Assembly (NCBI GenBank): GCA_027487835.1
Contig: JAIYCU010000013.1
Coordinates: 96,343-160,342 of the forward strand
Direction of reading: 5' to 3'
Length of the DNA: 64,000 bases
Source: Bacteroidota bacterium
GTDB lineage: Bacteria > Bacteroidota > Bacteroidia > UKL13-3
Both the position numbers and the translations under genes were made by a program. This document shows, in pieces, positions 18,044 through 26,834 of the stretch. Every line of letters starts with the position of its first letter. Position 1 is the stretch's first letter. The notes below the pieces were generated by a model. It did no database searches, was not told the origin of the DNA, and worked only from the letters and a program-made list of their open reading frames with translations.

Positions 18044-19642
18044 ATGAAAACGAGATTATTTATTTTAACAATCTTACTTTGCTTTACCATGCATAGTTGG
18101 GGACAAAATTCTATTAAAATTATTAAACTTGATTTTAAAGAAAAACGATTTACAAATTTAGACTCACTTGAGGATTTAAAGCAAGGAGATTTCTATCAAC
18201 TACAAATAGATAACATCAATTTGAACCATTACAAAGTAAGTATTGGAAAAACAGATTCGATTGTGGTATCGGAGGTAGAATTTCCAACATTTAATGCAAT
18301 TGGACTTGGTTCTATTACAGATATATTGAGTAGTTTAAACAATGCAACATTTAGCGCGCCTTTGGTTACCGTAGAAGATCCAATTTCTTTAGCTAAATCA
18401 AAGGAAGTACTTAAACTTAAAAGTGATCTAAATAGAATAAATGTCAATAAAAGTGGTTACACTTCTGAGGAGCAGGCAATAATAAATATGAAAAATGAAT
18501 CTATTAATAAATTACAATATGAAATTAACCTATTAGAAATAGATAACTTGGCCAGGTTAAGTTTTAAAGACCAAATATTATATGAAACTAAGCTTGCTAG
18601 TGATTCTTTAGTAGAAATGGCTAAAACCTTAAAGGAACACATAAGAATAATAAACAACTCTGTTATTGCACAATTAGAATTGGTTGCTCTTACTTATAAA
18701 GAGTCGATTTACGATAAACCAACTGAATCAACATCAATATTTGAAACATTACAGCCTAAAGGTATAAAAACCATATTAGAAGCTACTAAAATTGAGCAAA
18801 TGGCATTATTTGAAATTGAAAATAAAATAAATACTATAGAGCGTAACTATCGTAACTTCATAGACAAGAATAAAAATAGCACCAAATTCATGGCTTTATT
18901 TGAAAAAGATGAAGACATAAAAAATAAACATAAACAATTGCTAGCTGCCATAGAAAAACTTAAAATCGAAACTATGGATTCTGTTTATTCAAAAATTAAT
19001 ACTATAAATATAATTAAGTATTTAAACGCCATAATAGATTTAGATAACAACAAGGAAAGATCAATTTTAACATTACCAATGCAGCATAATGGTGATGTAA
19101 GCAAATTATCGATTAATATTACGCCTAAAAAAGAAGAATTTGGAAATCATTTTCATACTGAAATTAGTTTTCCCAAAAATAATAAATTCTATGTTGGTGT
19201 TGGTACATCATTTTATTATGGAAACTTCAAGAATGAGGTTTATAGTATTAAGGCTAATATTATTAATGACACCACAACAAATTATCAAATAGTTGATGAA
19301 AAAAATAAGAATGGGGAAATAGGCATAGCCACGTTAATTCATTTTGGATATAGACCATTTTCTAAAAATAGAGATTGGGATATTTTTGCTGTAAATTTGG
19401 TAACAGGACCCGCATTATCTTTAACCAATACTGTTAAGGCTCGACTCGCTATTGGGGGTGGAATTGCTTTAGGCAGAAAAAATATGTTAACCATAAATGG
19501 TTTGTACATGGGTGGCTTTGTTGACCAGAAAAGTGAGGTATTCGATACTGCAGCAACATATAGCGAAAGGCCTGATAAGATTACTGTGTCGAAATTACAA
19601 GGCGCATTTGCTATTTCACTAGGTTATATCTATAAATTTTAA
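18044..19642 (+). CDS. Secreted coiled-coil protein with beta-rich C-terminus, unknown function
   Basis: About 532 residues from this ATG. It is preferred over an ATG 39 bp upstream because the signal peptide (KTRLFILTILLCFTMHSWGQ) begins here. Residues ~100-330 are helical and Lys/Glu/Asn-rich, likely coiled coil. The last ~170 residues have amphipathic strands (HFHTEISFPKNNKFYVGVGTSFYYGNF, LAIGGGIALGRKNMLTINGLYMGG, AFAISLGYIYKF) ending in Phe, which suggests a small outer-membrane barrel. A strong terminator follows at 19661. No homologous family recognised. Confidence 0.65.
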   Translation: MKTRLFILTILLCFTMHSWGQNSIKIIKLDFKEKRFTNLDSLEDLKQGDFYQLQIDNINLNHYKVSIGKTDSIVVSEVEFPTFNAIGLGSITDILSSLNNATFSAPLVTVEDPISLAKSKEVLKLKSDLNRINVNKSGYTSEEQAIINMKNESINKLQYEINLLEIDNLARLSFKDQILYETKLASDSLVEMAKTLKEHIRIINNSVIAQLELVALTYKESIYDKPTESTSIFETLQPKGIKTILEATKIEQMALFEIENKINTIERNYRNFIDKNKNSTKFMALFEKDEDIKNKHKQLLAAIEKLKIETMDSVYSKINTINIIKYLNAIIDLDNNKERSILTLPMQHNGDVSKLSINITPKKEEFGNHFHTEISFPKNNKFYVGVGTSFYYGNFKNEVYSIKANIINDTTTNYQIVDEKNKNGEIGIATLIHFGYRPFSKNRDWDIFAVNLVTGPALSLTNTVKARLAIGGGIALGRKNMLTINGLYMGGFVDQKSEVFDTAATYSERPDKITVSKLQGAFAISLGYIYKF

Positions 19643-19660
19643 TAAGCTTTTAAAACTTAC

Positions 19661-19700
19661 AAAAACAACACCAATACTAATAGTATTTGGTGTTGTTTTT
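19661..19700. terminator. Terminator after the 18-kb secreted protein gene
   Basis: Near-perfect inverted repeat of about 19 bp per arm with one bulged base, A-run at the left and T-run at the right (AAAAACAACACC ... GGTGTTGTTTTT). It lies 18 bp after the stop. Confidence 0.85.
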
Positions 19701-19812
19701 ATGTTTATTACTGGTTATTTACAACTCTTTTATCAAGTAAAGTTCTTTTATTAAATTTTTAAAATAAAAACCACTTGAAATAATCATTCCAATCTAAAAT
19801 AGTTGAGTTTAA

Positions 19813-20164
19813 GAACATAACCAGTTATATTCGGAAGTATACCTAGTTATATACACAGCAATACTCAGTTATGTAACCAGGTGTAGTCCGTTTTACACGG
19901 AGAAATACTCAGGTATGGTTGGAAGTATAACCAGTTATACACAGAGTCATACTTATTTAAATATGGAGGTAAACTCATTTATGTATAAAGGTAAACTCAT
20001 TTATATACAAAGGTAAACTCATTTATGTATAAAGGTAAACTCATTTATGTGTAAAGGTAAACTCATTTATGTGTAAAGGTAAACCCAGTTATGTATGGAA
20101 GAGTACCAAGCTATGTGCAAACCATACCAAGCTATGCAGAAAAGTACAATAAGGTATCATGCTA
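19813..20164. repeat. Array of sixteen in-phase 22-bp repeats
   Basis: Units start every 22 bp from 19813 to 20143 without any insertion or deletion. The core units at 19967-20076 are almost identical (AGGTAAACTCATTTATGTAT plus AA). Outer units diverge around the pattern (T)ACYCAGTTATGTA. There are no spacers, so it is not a CRISPR array, and 22 is not a multiple of 3, so it is not coding. It fills the gap between two convergent genes, outside any promoter position. Gradual decay away from the centre suggests repeated expansion in the middle. Two turns of B-DNA per unit would place each site on the same face of the helix. Confidence 0.85.
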
Positions 20165-20182
20165 CCTTAAAAAAAATAATAA

Positions 20183-20650
20183 TTATCTCTTTTCTGCTTT
20201 TAAGTTTATGATAACCTGCTGTAGGTTATCGCTGGCTTTTTTTAGGAAGATCACACGCTTTCTTGCCCTGCGAAAAAAACGAGACAAAACAAATAGCAAG
20301 ATAGCGAGGGTTGCCACAGCAATATAGGCAAGAGATTCGGCATGACTAATAATCACCTTCATTTCAAAAAAATCTTTACTGGCATTTGGCAAATTATTAG
20401 ACAAGCTATCTAATCTACCCACAAAGTAGGTTACATAATATAAGCCCGACAAAAGAACCCCTAAACTTAATAAGACCAATCCAAAGTCGAAGGCATACAA
20501 GAGACCAATTCTAAAATACCTTATCAAGAAATTGGATTCGAGACTAAGTTTGGTCTCTTCTAGCAATAAGATGCTAGCGGAGAAACCATTGGCCGCGCGG
20601 TTTGTATAATCATAACTCGATTGGTGCTTATGACTGTTTTCAGTATTCAT
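20183..20650 (-). CDS. Two-span membrane protein of unknown function
   Basis: About 155 residues from the ATG at 20650 (an ATG 18 bp further up is also possible). Hydrophilic N-terminus rich in His/Ser/Asn, two membrane spans (YAFDFGLVLLSLGVLLSGLYYVTYFV and YIAVATLAILLFVLSRFF) and a basic C-terminal helix (RRARKRVIFLKKASDNLQQVIINLKAEKR). No known family recognised. It is convergent with the secreted protein gene and separated from it by the 22-bp array. It is followed upstream by the LRR gene on the same strand. Confidence 0.55.
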   Translation of the reverse strand: MNTENSHKHQSSYDYTNRAANGFSASILLLEETKLSLESNFLIRYFRIGLLYAFDFGLVLLSLGVLLSGLYYVTYFVGRLDSLSNNLPNASKDFFEMKVIISHAESLAYIAVATLAILLFVLSRFFRRARKRVIFLKKASDNLQQVIINLKAEKR

Positions 20651-20704
20651 AGTTTTGGTTTTTAGCAAGATACCCTAAATCCATTGCATAAAATCATTTA
20701 TAAT

Positions 20705-21637
20705 TTAAAACCTAATATCGGTTTCGGGCAATGCTTTTTTTAAACGCGCTTTACTTTCTTCGTTAAAGTTATTTCCTTTCAATACCAACAGCTCCAATTT
20801 CTTCATCATAAACAAGGCTTCAGGTATTTCATATAATTGGTTATCGGTTAATACAAGTGTCTCTAATAATATCAACTTCTCAAAACCAGGGGGCAAGCCG
20901 CTTAATTGATTGTTAGTTAATATCAAAACTTTTAACCTTTTCATATTTCCAAAAGCGCCGGGCAACTCACTTAATTGATTGTTCTCAAGCAACAACACTT
21001 CTAAATTCTGTAATTTACAAATGGCATCAGGCAATACCTGAATTTGATTGTTCCCCAAATCAAGATTTTTGATTAAGGTTAAATTACCTATGCCTTCTGG
21101 CAAATTACGCAATAAGTTATACGACATATTTAACGATTTAAGGTTAAGCATTTCGCTTGTGGCCTCTGGAAATTCCACAAATTGGTTATTAGACAATTCT
21201 AGCGTTTCTAATGCTTTTAAATTAGAAAAGCTACTTGGCAATTGGGTCAATTTATTCTTCTTTAGTTGCAGTTCTTTTAGGTTTTTTAACTCGCCCAACT
21301 CAGGACTCAAATTTTGCAGGAGGTTTTGGTCGGCAATAAGGATCCGTAATTGCTGCAATTGTTGCATAGAAGCAGGTAAAGTTGTAAGCTGATTCTTCAT
21401 GATATTGAGCATGTTTAGATTTTTAAACAGCTCAATACTATCGGTAAGGAAACTCAGATTCTGTTGGCGCAGGTTGAGAATACTTACTTGGCTTGGTTGT
21501 GTATAGGCTTCGGCAAGACTTAAAAACACCTTTGCTTGGTTTCCGCGTTTTGGCGTTGGACCCGTAGCTTTAGGTTTTTGCGCAGAAATAGAAAAAGATA
21601 ATAATACTGAAAAGATACACAAGAGGGAATTTTTCAT
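20705..21637 (-). CDS. Secreted leucine-rich-repeat protein
   Basis: About 310 residues from the ATG at 21637, chosen because the signal peptide KNSLLCIFSVLLSFSISAQ starts there; an upstream in-frame ATG would force translation through a GC-rich hairpin. About nine LRRs of 23 residues follow the pattern LxxLxxLxLxxNxLxxLPxx (for example LKELQLKKNKLTQLPSSFSNL, LEVLLLENNQLSELPGAFGNM). Each has the LP...F/I pattern typical of bacterial and plant-like LRRs. It is probably a periplasmic or surface binding protein. It ends without a T9SS domain. Confidence 0.85.
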   Translation of the reverse strand: MKNSLLCIFSVLLSFSISAQKPKATGPTPKRGNQAKVFLSLAEAYTQPSQVSILNLRQQNLSFLTDSIELFKNLNMLNIMKNQLTTLPASMQQLQQLRILIADQNLLQNLSPELGELKNLKELQLKKNKLTQLPSSFSNLKALETLELSNNQFVEFPEATSEMLNLKSLNMSYNLLRNLPEGIGNLTLIKNLDLGNNQIQVLPDAICKLQNLEVLLLENNQLSELPGAFGNMKRLKVLILTNNQLSGLPPGFEKLILLETLVLTDNQLYEIPEALFMMKKLELLVLKGNNFNEESKARLKKALPETDIRF

Positions 21638-21649
21638 ATAAACAAAATT

Positions 21650-21676
21650 AAGGGGGCGGCCTTCGGCCGCCCCCTT
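21650..21676 (-). terminator. GC-rich hairpin 13 bp upstream of the LRR start codon
   Basis: Perfect 12-bp stem AAGGGGGCGGCC / GGCCGCCCCCTT with a 3-nt loop, in otherwise AT-rich DNA. On the minus strand it is followed by TTAATTTTGTTT. It could end transcription of a small upstream frame (21697-21774) or act as an attenuator in the LRR leader. Both readings are inference. Confidence 0.65.
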
Positions 21677-21696
21677 CAAAATAAACAATAACAATC

Positions 21697-21774
21697 TTAT
21701 TTTACAATGACTTCCGAGACTTTCTCGTCGCCATTGACTACTTCTATCACATCCTCACGAGAACTGGAGCTGCA
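21697..21774 (-). other. Possible 3' end of a lost gene or tiny ORF
   Basis: On the minus strand a frame of about 25 codons is open between two stops and reads CSSSSREDVIEVVNGDEKVS followed by EVIVK and a stop. It has no ATG. It is followed by the GC-rich hairpin, like a normal gene end. The peptide looks protein-like (strand-turn-strand), but it is too short to assign and may be chance. Confidence 0.25.
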
Positions 21775-21861
21775 TTAATTTGGTTCAAAAATGACCTTCC
21801 AAGATTAAGGAATTAGCACCTGAATTTTATGTAAATGTGAGGCTTGTGTTAAGTTAATTAA

Positions 21862-23070
21862 TTAGGCAGTCCTAATCATTCTTGCCATAAAAAACCCATC
21901 AAATCCGCTTTCGCTTGGCAATACCACTTTCTCTTCTTCTAAGGTATAGTTTGTATTCGCGTCAAGAAACTTTTGCACTTGTGTTTGGTTTTCGGAAGGC
22001 AAAATACTACAAGTAGCATAGACCAACTTACCACCCACTTTTACAATTTTTGCGTAATCAGTTAAGATTTCTTGTTGTTTTTCTTTGATATGATCAATAA
22101 ATATCTGGCTCAATTTCCATTTAGCATCTGGGTTTCTTTTAAGCACCCCTAAACCAGAGCAAGGAACATCTAATAAAAGCCTATCGGCGGTATCATATAA
22201 TTTCTTGATGGTTTTAGGCCCTTCAATTAAGCGCGTTTCTAAGTTGCTAACCCCTGCCCTTCTTGCGCGCTTTTTGGTTTCATCCAATTTCCATTGTTCG
22301 GTATCTAGGCTCAGCAAGCGACCTTTATTTTGGAGTATGGCTGCTAAATGTAAGCTCTTGCCACCTGCACCTGCGCAAGCATCAATTACCCGCATGCCGG
22401 GTTCTGGTTGCAAAAATTCTGCTACCAACTGAGAGGAGGCATCCTGCACTTCAAACAAACCTTCTTGAAACTCGGGCAAAGTAAATAAGTTCTGGCGCTC
22501 CTTTAAAAACAAGCCATCCTTACAGCCTTTAACCGGTTCCGTTTCTATTTTCTTTTCCTTAAGGGCAGTAATTAAATCTTGCTTCGTTGTTTTTAAAGTA
22601 TTGGTTCTAATAATTACTTGGGCTTGTAGGTTCAAGGCTTCTGCCTCTACATTCCATTGCTTCCCAAGTTCTTTATAGAGTAGGTCGTCCATCCAATCTG
22701 GATATGAAAAAATTATCTTACGCTGGGTTTTAAGCACCTTGTAATTGCGCTCTATCTTTTTAGTGTCTACATTTTTAAATTCCTCCCAATTAGGAATTTC
22801 AAGGCCTTTCAGTAATTGCCAGGTACCAAAAAGGGTATATAAATTGGTTTCATTTAAGTCGTGCTTTTCCAACTCAGAAACTGTTTTAATTAAGCGCCAG
22901 TAGCGCACCATGTCGTAGGTATTCTCTGCAATAAATGCGCGGTCGCGCGCGCCCCAAAGTTTGTTTGAACGCAATACACGTTCTAGTACTTTATCCGCAT
23001 AACGGTTCTCCGCAAAAATCTGGTAAATAGATTCGTTAACAGCCTTAATAAGGTTTAAGTGAAATTTCAT
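21862..23070 (-). CDS. Sun/NOL1/NOP2-family rRNA cytosine-C5 methyltransferase (RsmB-like)
   Basis: 402 residues. N-terminal helical region (LERVLRSNKLWGARDRAFIAENTYDMVRYW) resembling the RsmB/NusB-like part, then a Rossmann methyltransferase. SAM-binding motif DACAGAGGKSLHLA; motif IV LLDVPCSGLGVLKRNPDAKW with the PC Cys; motif VI YATCSILPSENQTQVQ with the TC catalytic Cys. Both cysteines of the m5C mechanism are present. It should methylate a cytosine in 16S rRNA; the exact position is not predictable. It overlaps the second Sun-family gene upstream by 4 bp. Confidence 0.88.
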   Translation of the reverse strand: MKFHLNLIKAVNESIYQIFAENRYADKVLERVLRSNKLWGARDRAFIAENTYDMVRYWRLIKTVSELEKHDLNETNLYTLFGTWQLLKGLEIPNWEEFKNVDTKKIERNYKVLKTQRKIIFSYPDWMDDLLYKELGKQWNVEAEALNLQAQVIIRTNTLKTTKQDLITALKEKKIETEPVKGCKDGLFLKERQNLFTLPEFQEGLFEVQDASSQLVAEFLQPEPGMRVIDACAGAGGKSLHLAAILQNKGRLLSLDTEQWKLDETKKRARRAGVSNLETRLIEGPKTIKKLYDTADRLLLDVPCSGLGVLKRNPDAKWKLSQIFIDHIKEKQQEILTDYAKIVKVGGKLVYATCSILPSENQTQVQKFLDANTNYTLEEEKVVLPSESGFDGFFMARMIRTA

Positions 23071-24428
23071 TCAGTAGTATCTTTAATAATTCGAAGCTCC
23101 GAAGGTAGGTAATTATTCATTCGGCCGGGCATCACTTTCGCAAATCCTAAAGCCAGCCCTTTATGGGTAATTAGGTTCCAACCTATTGAAACACCTGTTG
23201 AAACTGAGATTGCGGCCTTTTTTAAATAATTAATTGCTGTTTCATGGTCGATTTCCCAAACAGCAATATGGGTATTCATGAAGCAGCTAAGGCCGAGTTC
23301 ATGCTCTGGAATTAGCGTTCCATGTTTATCTACACTGCCCATTTTTATTCCAGATTTAATAATATTCAAATGAAATAAGGCATCCTCCAACACAGGAACG
23401 CAGGCCAATGGCAGCGCATAAATAGTGGTACCAAAAGTTAAAAATTCAAATTGGGTAGGGCCTTTAAGCCACTCTTGCAAAAACGCAGTTTTCTTAGGGG
23501 GTATAAAAGGCAATTTACTTTTCTTTTGGTTTCGGGTTGAACCAAAAGTTTCATGTAAGGAAGGCTTTTGCAATACGGCCATGAATAATCCTTCACCAGG
23601 CACTAAGTGAGGTAAAAAACGAAACATGAAGTTTTGTTCTTGTTTAATGTGCCAATCTGGGTTAATAGCAATGGGATGCGCTTCCAGGCCCATTTCTTTG
23701 GTTAACCAATTTACGTTTTCTTCATTCTCTTGCACATTAAAGGTACAAGTTGCGTAAATGAGAATTCCACCCGGTTTTAAGGCAGGTATAGCATCCGCTA
23801 AAATTCTCTGTTGCCTCCCCACACATAATGTCACAGCGCTTTCACTCCATTCGTTTGCCGCTTGAGGTTCTCTTCTAAAAAGGCCTTCACCACTGCAAGG
23901 CGCATCAATTACTATTACATCGAAGAATTCATTTAGTTTGCTAAAATCAGCAGGGTCGTTATTAGATATTAACACATTGGCTGCCCCTTTTCGAAGTAGA
24001 TTTTCTTCTAAGATTCGTACCCTAGATTTAATAATTTCATTGGCAATTAAAGTCCCAGATCCCTTTAAGGCATCAACCAAATGCATGGTTTTACCGCCAG
24101 GAGCCGCGCATAAATCCAACACAACAGGATTATTTTGTTTCCATACAATTTGCTTGAGTACATCTGCCAAAAACTGACTCGAAGATTCTTGCACGTAATA
24201 GGCACCTGCATGGAATAGAGGATCTAAAATAAAGGAAGGTCGTTGGCCCAACAAACGTCCTTGCGGGTTCCAAGGAACAAGCTGTTCTGATTTAAAAGCC
24301 TCAGAAGGCTTCAATTCATTGAGGTGCACAGCGCTGATAGGAGCCCGCTGCAAGGCTTCAAAAAAATATCCTGCATCCTCGGGAAGAAGTTGCAGGATAT
24401 TCTCTTCAAATTTTTTGGGCCAAGTCAT
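23067..24428 (-). CDS. RsmF/YebU-like rRNA cytosine-C5 methyltransferase
   Basis: 453 residues. Motifs: GAYYVQESSSQFLADVL, SAM-binding LDLCAAPGGKTMHL, DAPCSGEGLFRREPQAANEW (first Cys) and YATCTFNVQENEENV (catalytic Cys). The ~150-residue C-terminal extension (PHLVPGEGLFMAVLQKP, then HELGLSCFMNTHIAVWEIDHETAINYLKKAAI and GWNLITHKGLALGFAKVMPGRMNNYLP) is typical of RsmF/RsmB-C domains rather than of the neighbouring shorter protein. So the operon carries two distinct m5C enzymes, coupled by a 4-bp stop/start overlap. Confidence 0.88.
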   Translation of the reverse strand: MTWPKKFEENILQLLPEDAGYFFEALQRAPISAVHLNELKPSEAFKSEQLVPWNPQGRLLGQRPSFILDPLFHAGAYYVQESSSQFLADVLKQIVWKQNNPVVLDLCAAPGGKTMHLVDALKGSGTLIANEIIKSRVRILEENLLRKGAANVLISNNDPADFSKLNEFFDVIVIDAPCSGEGLFRREPQAANEWSESAVTLCVGRQQRILADAIPALKPGGILIYATCTFNVQENEENVNWLTKEMGLEAHPIAINPDWHIKQEQNFMFRFLPHLVPGEGLFMAVLQKPSLHETFGSTRNQKKSKLPFIPPKKTAFLQEWLKGPTQFEFLTFGTTIYALPLACVPVLEDALFHLNIIKSGIKMGSVDKHGTLIPEHELGLSCFMNTHIAVWEIDHETAINYLKKAAISVSTGVSIGWNLITHKGLALGFAKVMPGRMNNYLPSELRIIKDTTE

Positions 24429-24444
24429 TGGCTCAAAGGTACAA

Positions 24445-24828
24445 TTATAAAACGGGGCTTAAAAACTTCTCAAAATCTGCTTTTAACTCAGCATAAATTT
24501 TCTCAAACGTTTCAACTTGGTCTTGCAAGCCAACTGGCTGTTCAAACAATCTACGGTCGCTAGCAATAGGATTTTCGGCAGCATTTTGAGCCAATGCTGC
24601 ATCCGCAAGCTTTAAATCGTGGTTCAATAAATCCATTACCTCACGTTGGCGAATAAACTGATTTTGAAAATGCTCAACTTGCTTCAATACTTCAGTGTTG
24701 TTATTTTTTGTAACAACCTCGTCTAATCTATTTTGCCAGATTGCTACTTCATCTTTACAAAAAGCTAAATTTTTCATCCAGGTGGTAACATCTTGATGGA
24801 TCTCACCCATGTGTGCTCTCTTTTCCAT
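24445..24828 (-). CDS. Small helical (coiled-coil) cytoplasmic protein
   Basis: 127 residues, almost entirely charged helix (MKNLAFCKDEVAIWQNRLDEVV, VLKQVEHFQNQFIRQREVMDLLNHDLKLA, LQDQVETFEKIYAELKADFEKFL). No signal peptide or known motif. It is 16 bp upstream of the RsmF-like gene on the same strand and has its own TATCTTTG box at 24861-24868. Possibly a stress-related or ribosome-associated helical protein; that is a guess. Confidence 0.6.
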   Translation of the reverse strand: MEKRAHMGEIHQDVTTWMKNLAFCKDEVAIWQNRLDEVVTKNNNTEVLKQVEHFQNQFIRQREVMDLLNHDLKLADAALAQNAAENPIASDRRLFEQPVGLQDQVETFEKIYAELKADFEKFLSPVL

Positions 24829-24860
24829 ATATTTTTTGATTTAATTTTTGAATTGTTGGT

Positions 24861-24868
24861 CAAAGATA
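24861..24868 (-). promoter_or_regulatory. Bacteroidota -7 promoter box (TATCTTTG)
   Basis: TATCTTTG on the minus strand matches the TAnnTTTG primary sigma box exactly, 32 bp before the start of the coiled-coil gene. No clear TTG -33 element was seen at the expected spacing. Confidence 0.45.
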
Positions 24869-25028
24869 GCGCTAAGCCAATGGCTGAAAAATGACATCTA
24901 TCATGACTTAACCCTATAAAGGTAGACTTTTTAAATAAGAGTTATATGTCATTGAAAAACAAAATCTTAAAAAATTTCTTTTTACACTTAAGCAACCATT
25001 TTTATTTCTATCGTCTAATAAACGGAAA

Positions 25029-25598
25029 ATGAAACAAGACATCGCCGAAAATACCTTAATTCGAGACTGCATTAAAGGCAAATCGGCGGCGCAAGAAGCT
25101 TTGTTTAAAAAATATTATGGTGCGATGATGCAAATTTGCAGGCGTTATGCAGCAAATGCAGAGGAAGCCAAAGATCTATTACAAGAAGGTTTCTTAAAAA
25201 TTTTCCAAAACTTAGAGAGGTTTAATGGTAATAGTAGTCTACAAACTTGGATGAGCCGGATTATGATAAACTTAGCCATTGATGCTTTCCACAAAGGGAA
25301 AAAGCAATTGGGAGAAAGCTTAGATGAAACATTCTCTGTGGAAGACGAAGTAGAAGGGATAGACAATCCGCTAATGCACTTAGAACCAGAAAAAGTGCTA
25401 GCCCTTTTACAAAAGATGCCCCTAGGATATAGAACTGTACTTAACTTATATGCAATTGAGGGATATTCGCACAAAGAAATTGCGGCAACCTTAGGCATCA
25501 GTGAAGGCACTTCTAAATCTCAATTGGCAAAGGCTAGAGCCTTGTTATTACAAATGGTTGAACCAATGTTAAACGCAATCGTACATGAATTTGAATAA
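25029..25598 (+). CDS. ECF-type RNA polymerase sigma factor
   Basis: 189 residues. Sigma region 2: LFKKYYGAMMQICRRYAANAEEAKDLLQEGFLKIFQNLERF...LQTWMSRIMINLAIDAFHK. Sigma region 4: LLQKMPLGYRTVLNLYAIEGYSHKEIAATLGISEGTSKSQLAKARALL. It directs polymerase to a small regulon. The next gene overlaps its end by 14 bp and encodes a membrane protein whose N-terminus looks like an anti-sigma region, so the two are probably a sigma/anti-sigma pair. Confidence 0.93.
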   Translation: MKQDIAENTLIRDCIKGKSAAQEALFKKYYGAMMQICRRYAANAEEAKDLLQEGFLKIFQNLERFNGNSSLQTWMSRIMINLAIDAFHKGKKQLGESLDETFSVEDEVEGIDNPLMHLEPEKVLALLQKMPLGYRTVLNLYAIEGYSHKEIAATLGISEGTSKSQLAKARALLLQMVEPMLNAIVHEFE

Positions 25599-26826
25599 GG
25601 AAGACATATACAAAACACTTAAAGATAGCTTAGAAGAGCTTCCAATGCCTGAGGCAACAGAAGCCGATTGGCAGAGCTTTAAGTCGTTTAGTGGAAGTAA
25701 AGAAAAGAAGAAAAAACCTTTAGTTTGGTATATTTTACCAAGTAGTTTCCTCCTTGGAATTTTATTAATTGGGTCATTATCGTTGGTTCAAACCGAAAAA
25801 AATAGTAGTAAAAGTGCAGAAACCTCAGTAGCTAGTAGGAATGGCTTTATAGCCAAAGCCATTCCTGCAGAAGCTCAAAAGCAAGTTAAAACAAGTAAAC
25901 AAATTGAAGCTAAACAGAAAGAGTCTGCGATTCTACCTTTTGAAGTAACCCAAAAAAATGAGGAAACTCAATCCATTGAGCCAAACCAGAAAGTTGAATC
26001 AAACCAGGAAGTTGAATCCAAGGATGAAACCTTTGAAGTAACACAAATACAAAGTTCTATTCCTAGCAATATGAACAGCCCAATTTGGTTGTTTCCTTTC
26101 CAAGCACAAGCCATCAAAACCAATCAGTTTTATGCTGTTCCAGACAAACTAACTTTGGGTTCAAACCGAAAAATAAAAATGCCATTGCAAGCAGATTGGA
26201 TTGGCCTTTGGGGAATAACAAGTCTTAGCAATGAAAGTACTAAAGGCTTTGGTGCTGGCTTTCAACTTGGAAAAGAGTTTGGCAAAGGTTGGCATGTGGC
26301 AGCGGGACTTGAATATGCTTATACCACACAAACTAAAACCAAGTTTTGGAACCATGAATTTAAAAGCCATGATTTAATTAAAATTGACACCAACTTAAGA
26401 ATGGATGTTAGTCTTACAAAAATTATAATGGTTATGGATTCTGTTTTTGAGTATAGAGATCATACCGAAGCTGTTAAACATAAAACCCAAACCAACACAA
26501 ACTACATTGATATTCCGCTTGAAATTGGTTACACATTAAACATAGGTAAACTTGGGATTGGCAGCAACTTGGGGATTTATAATAGATTTAGACAAACACA
26601 AACAAATACTATAGAAACTTATCCATTGAGTAATGCCATGATAAGTGACTCACAACAAAAATATTCTTTTGAACTGTTAAGTAGCATTGGCGTTTCACTT
26701 GCTTATCCGCTAAGCAAACGCCTATGGGTGCAGGCCTCACCTAACTTGTTATTTAACCCCATTGAAAGAAAAACTAGTTATACAGAAACCCGTTTAAGAA
26801 TGGGAATTAAATATTATTTAAATTAG
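25585..26826 (+). CDS. Anti-sigma-like membrane protein with extracytoplasmic barrel-like domain
   Basis: 413 residues. Short cytoplasmic N-terminus (KEDIYKTLKDSLEELPMPEATEADWQSF) like the anti-sigma proteins paired with Bacteroidota ECF factors. One membrane span (WYILPSSFLLGILLIGSLSLVQ, about residues 48-69), a Gln/Glu/Lys-rich linker, then a ~220-residue domain with beta strands (WHVAAGLEYAYTTQTKTKFWN, TNYIDIPLEIGYTLNIGKLGIGSNLGIYNRF, LRMGIKYYLN) resembling an outer-membrane barrel. Barrel plus inner-membrane anchor in one chain is odd; the domain may instead be a periplasmic sensor. Overlaps the sigma gene by 14 bp; the T9SS gene follows after 8 bp. Confidence 0.7.
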   Translation: MNLNKEDIYKTLKDSLEELPMPEATEADWQSFKSFSGSKEKKKKPLVWYILPSSFLLGILLIGSLSLVQTEKNSSKSAETSVASRNGFIAKAIPAEAQKQVKTSKQIEAKQKESAILPFEVTQKNEETQSIEPNQKVESNQEVESKDETFEVTQIQSSIPSNMNSPIWLFPFQAQAIKTNQFYAVPDKLTLGSNRKIKMPLQADWIGLWGITSLSNESTKGFGAGFQLGKEFGKGWHVAAGLEYAYTTQTKTKFWNHEFKSHDLIKIDTNLRMDVSLTKIIMVMDSVFEYRDHTEAVKHKTQTNTNYIDIPLEIGYTLNIGKLGIGSNLGIYNRFRQTQTNTIETYPLSNAMISDSQQKYSFELLSSIGVSLAYPLSKRLWVQASPNLLFNPIERKTSYTETRLRMGIKYYLN

Positions 26827-26834
26827 AATCAATC

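Noticed and set aside
19813..20164. CRISPR array
   Set aside because: Units are directly adjacent with no unique spacers, and no cas genes are nearby.
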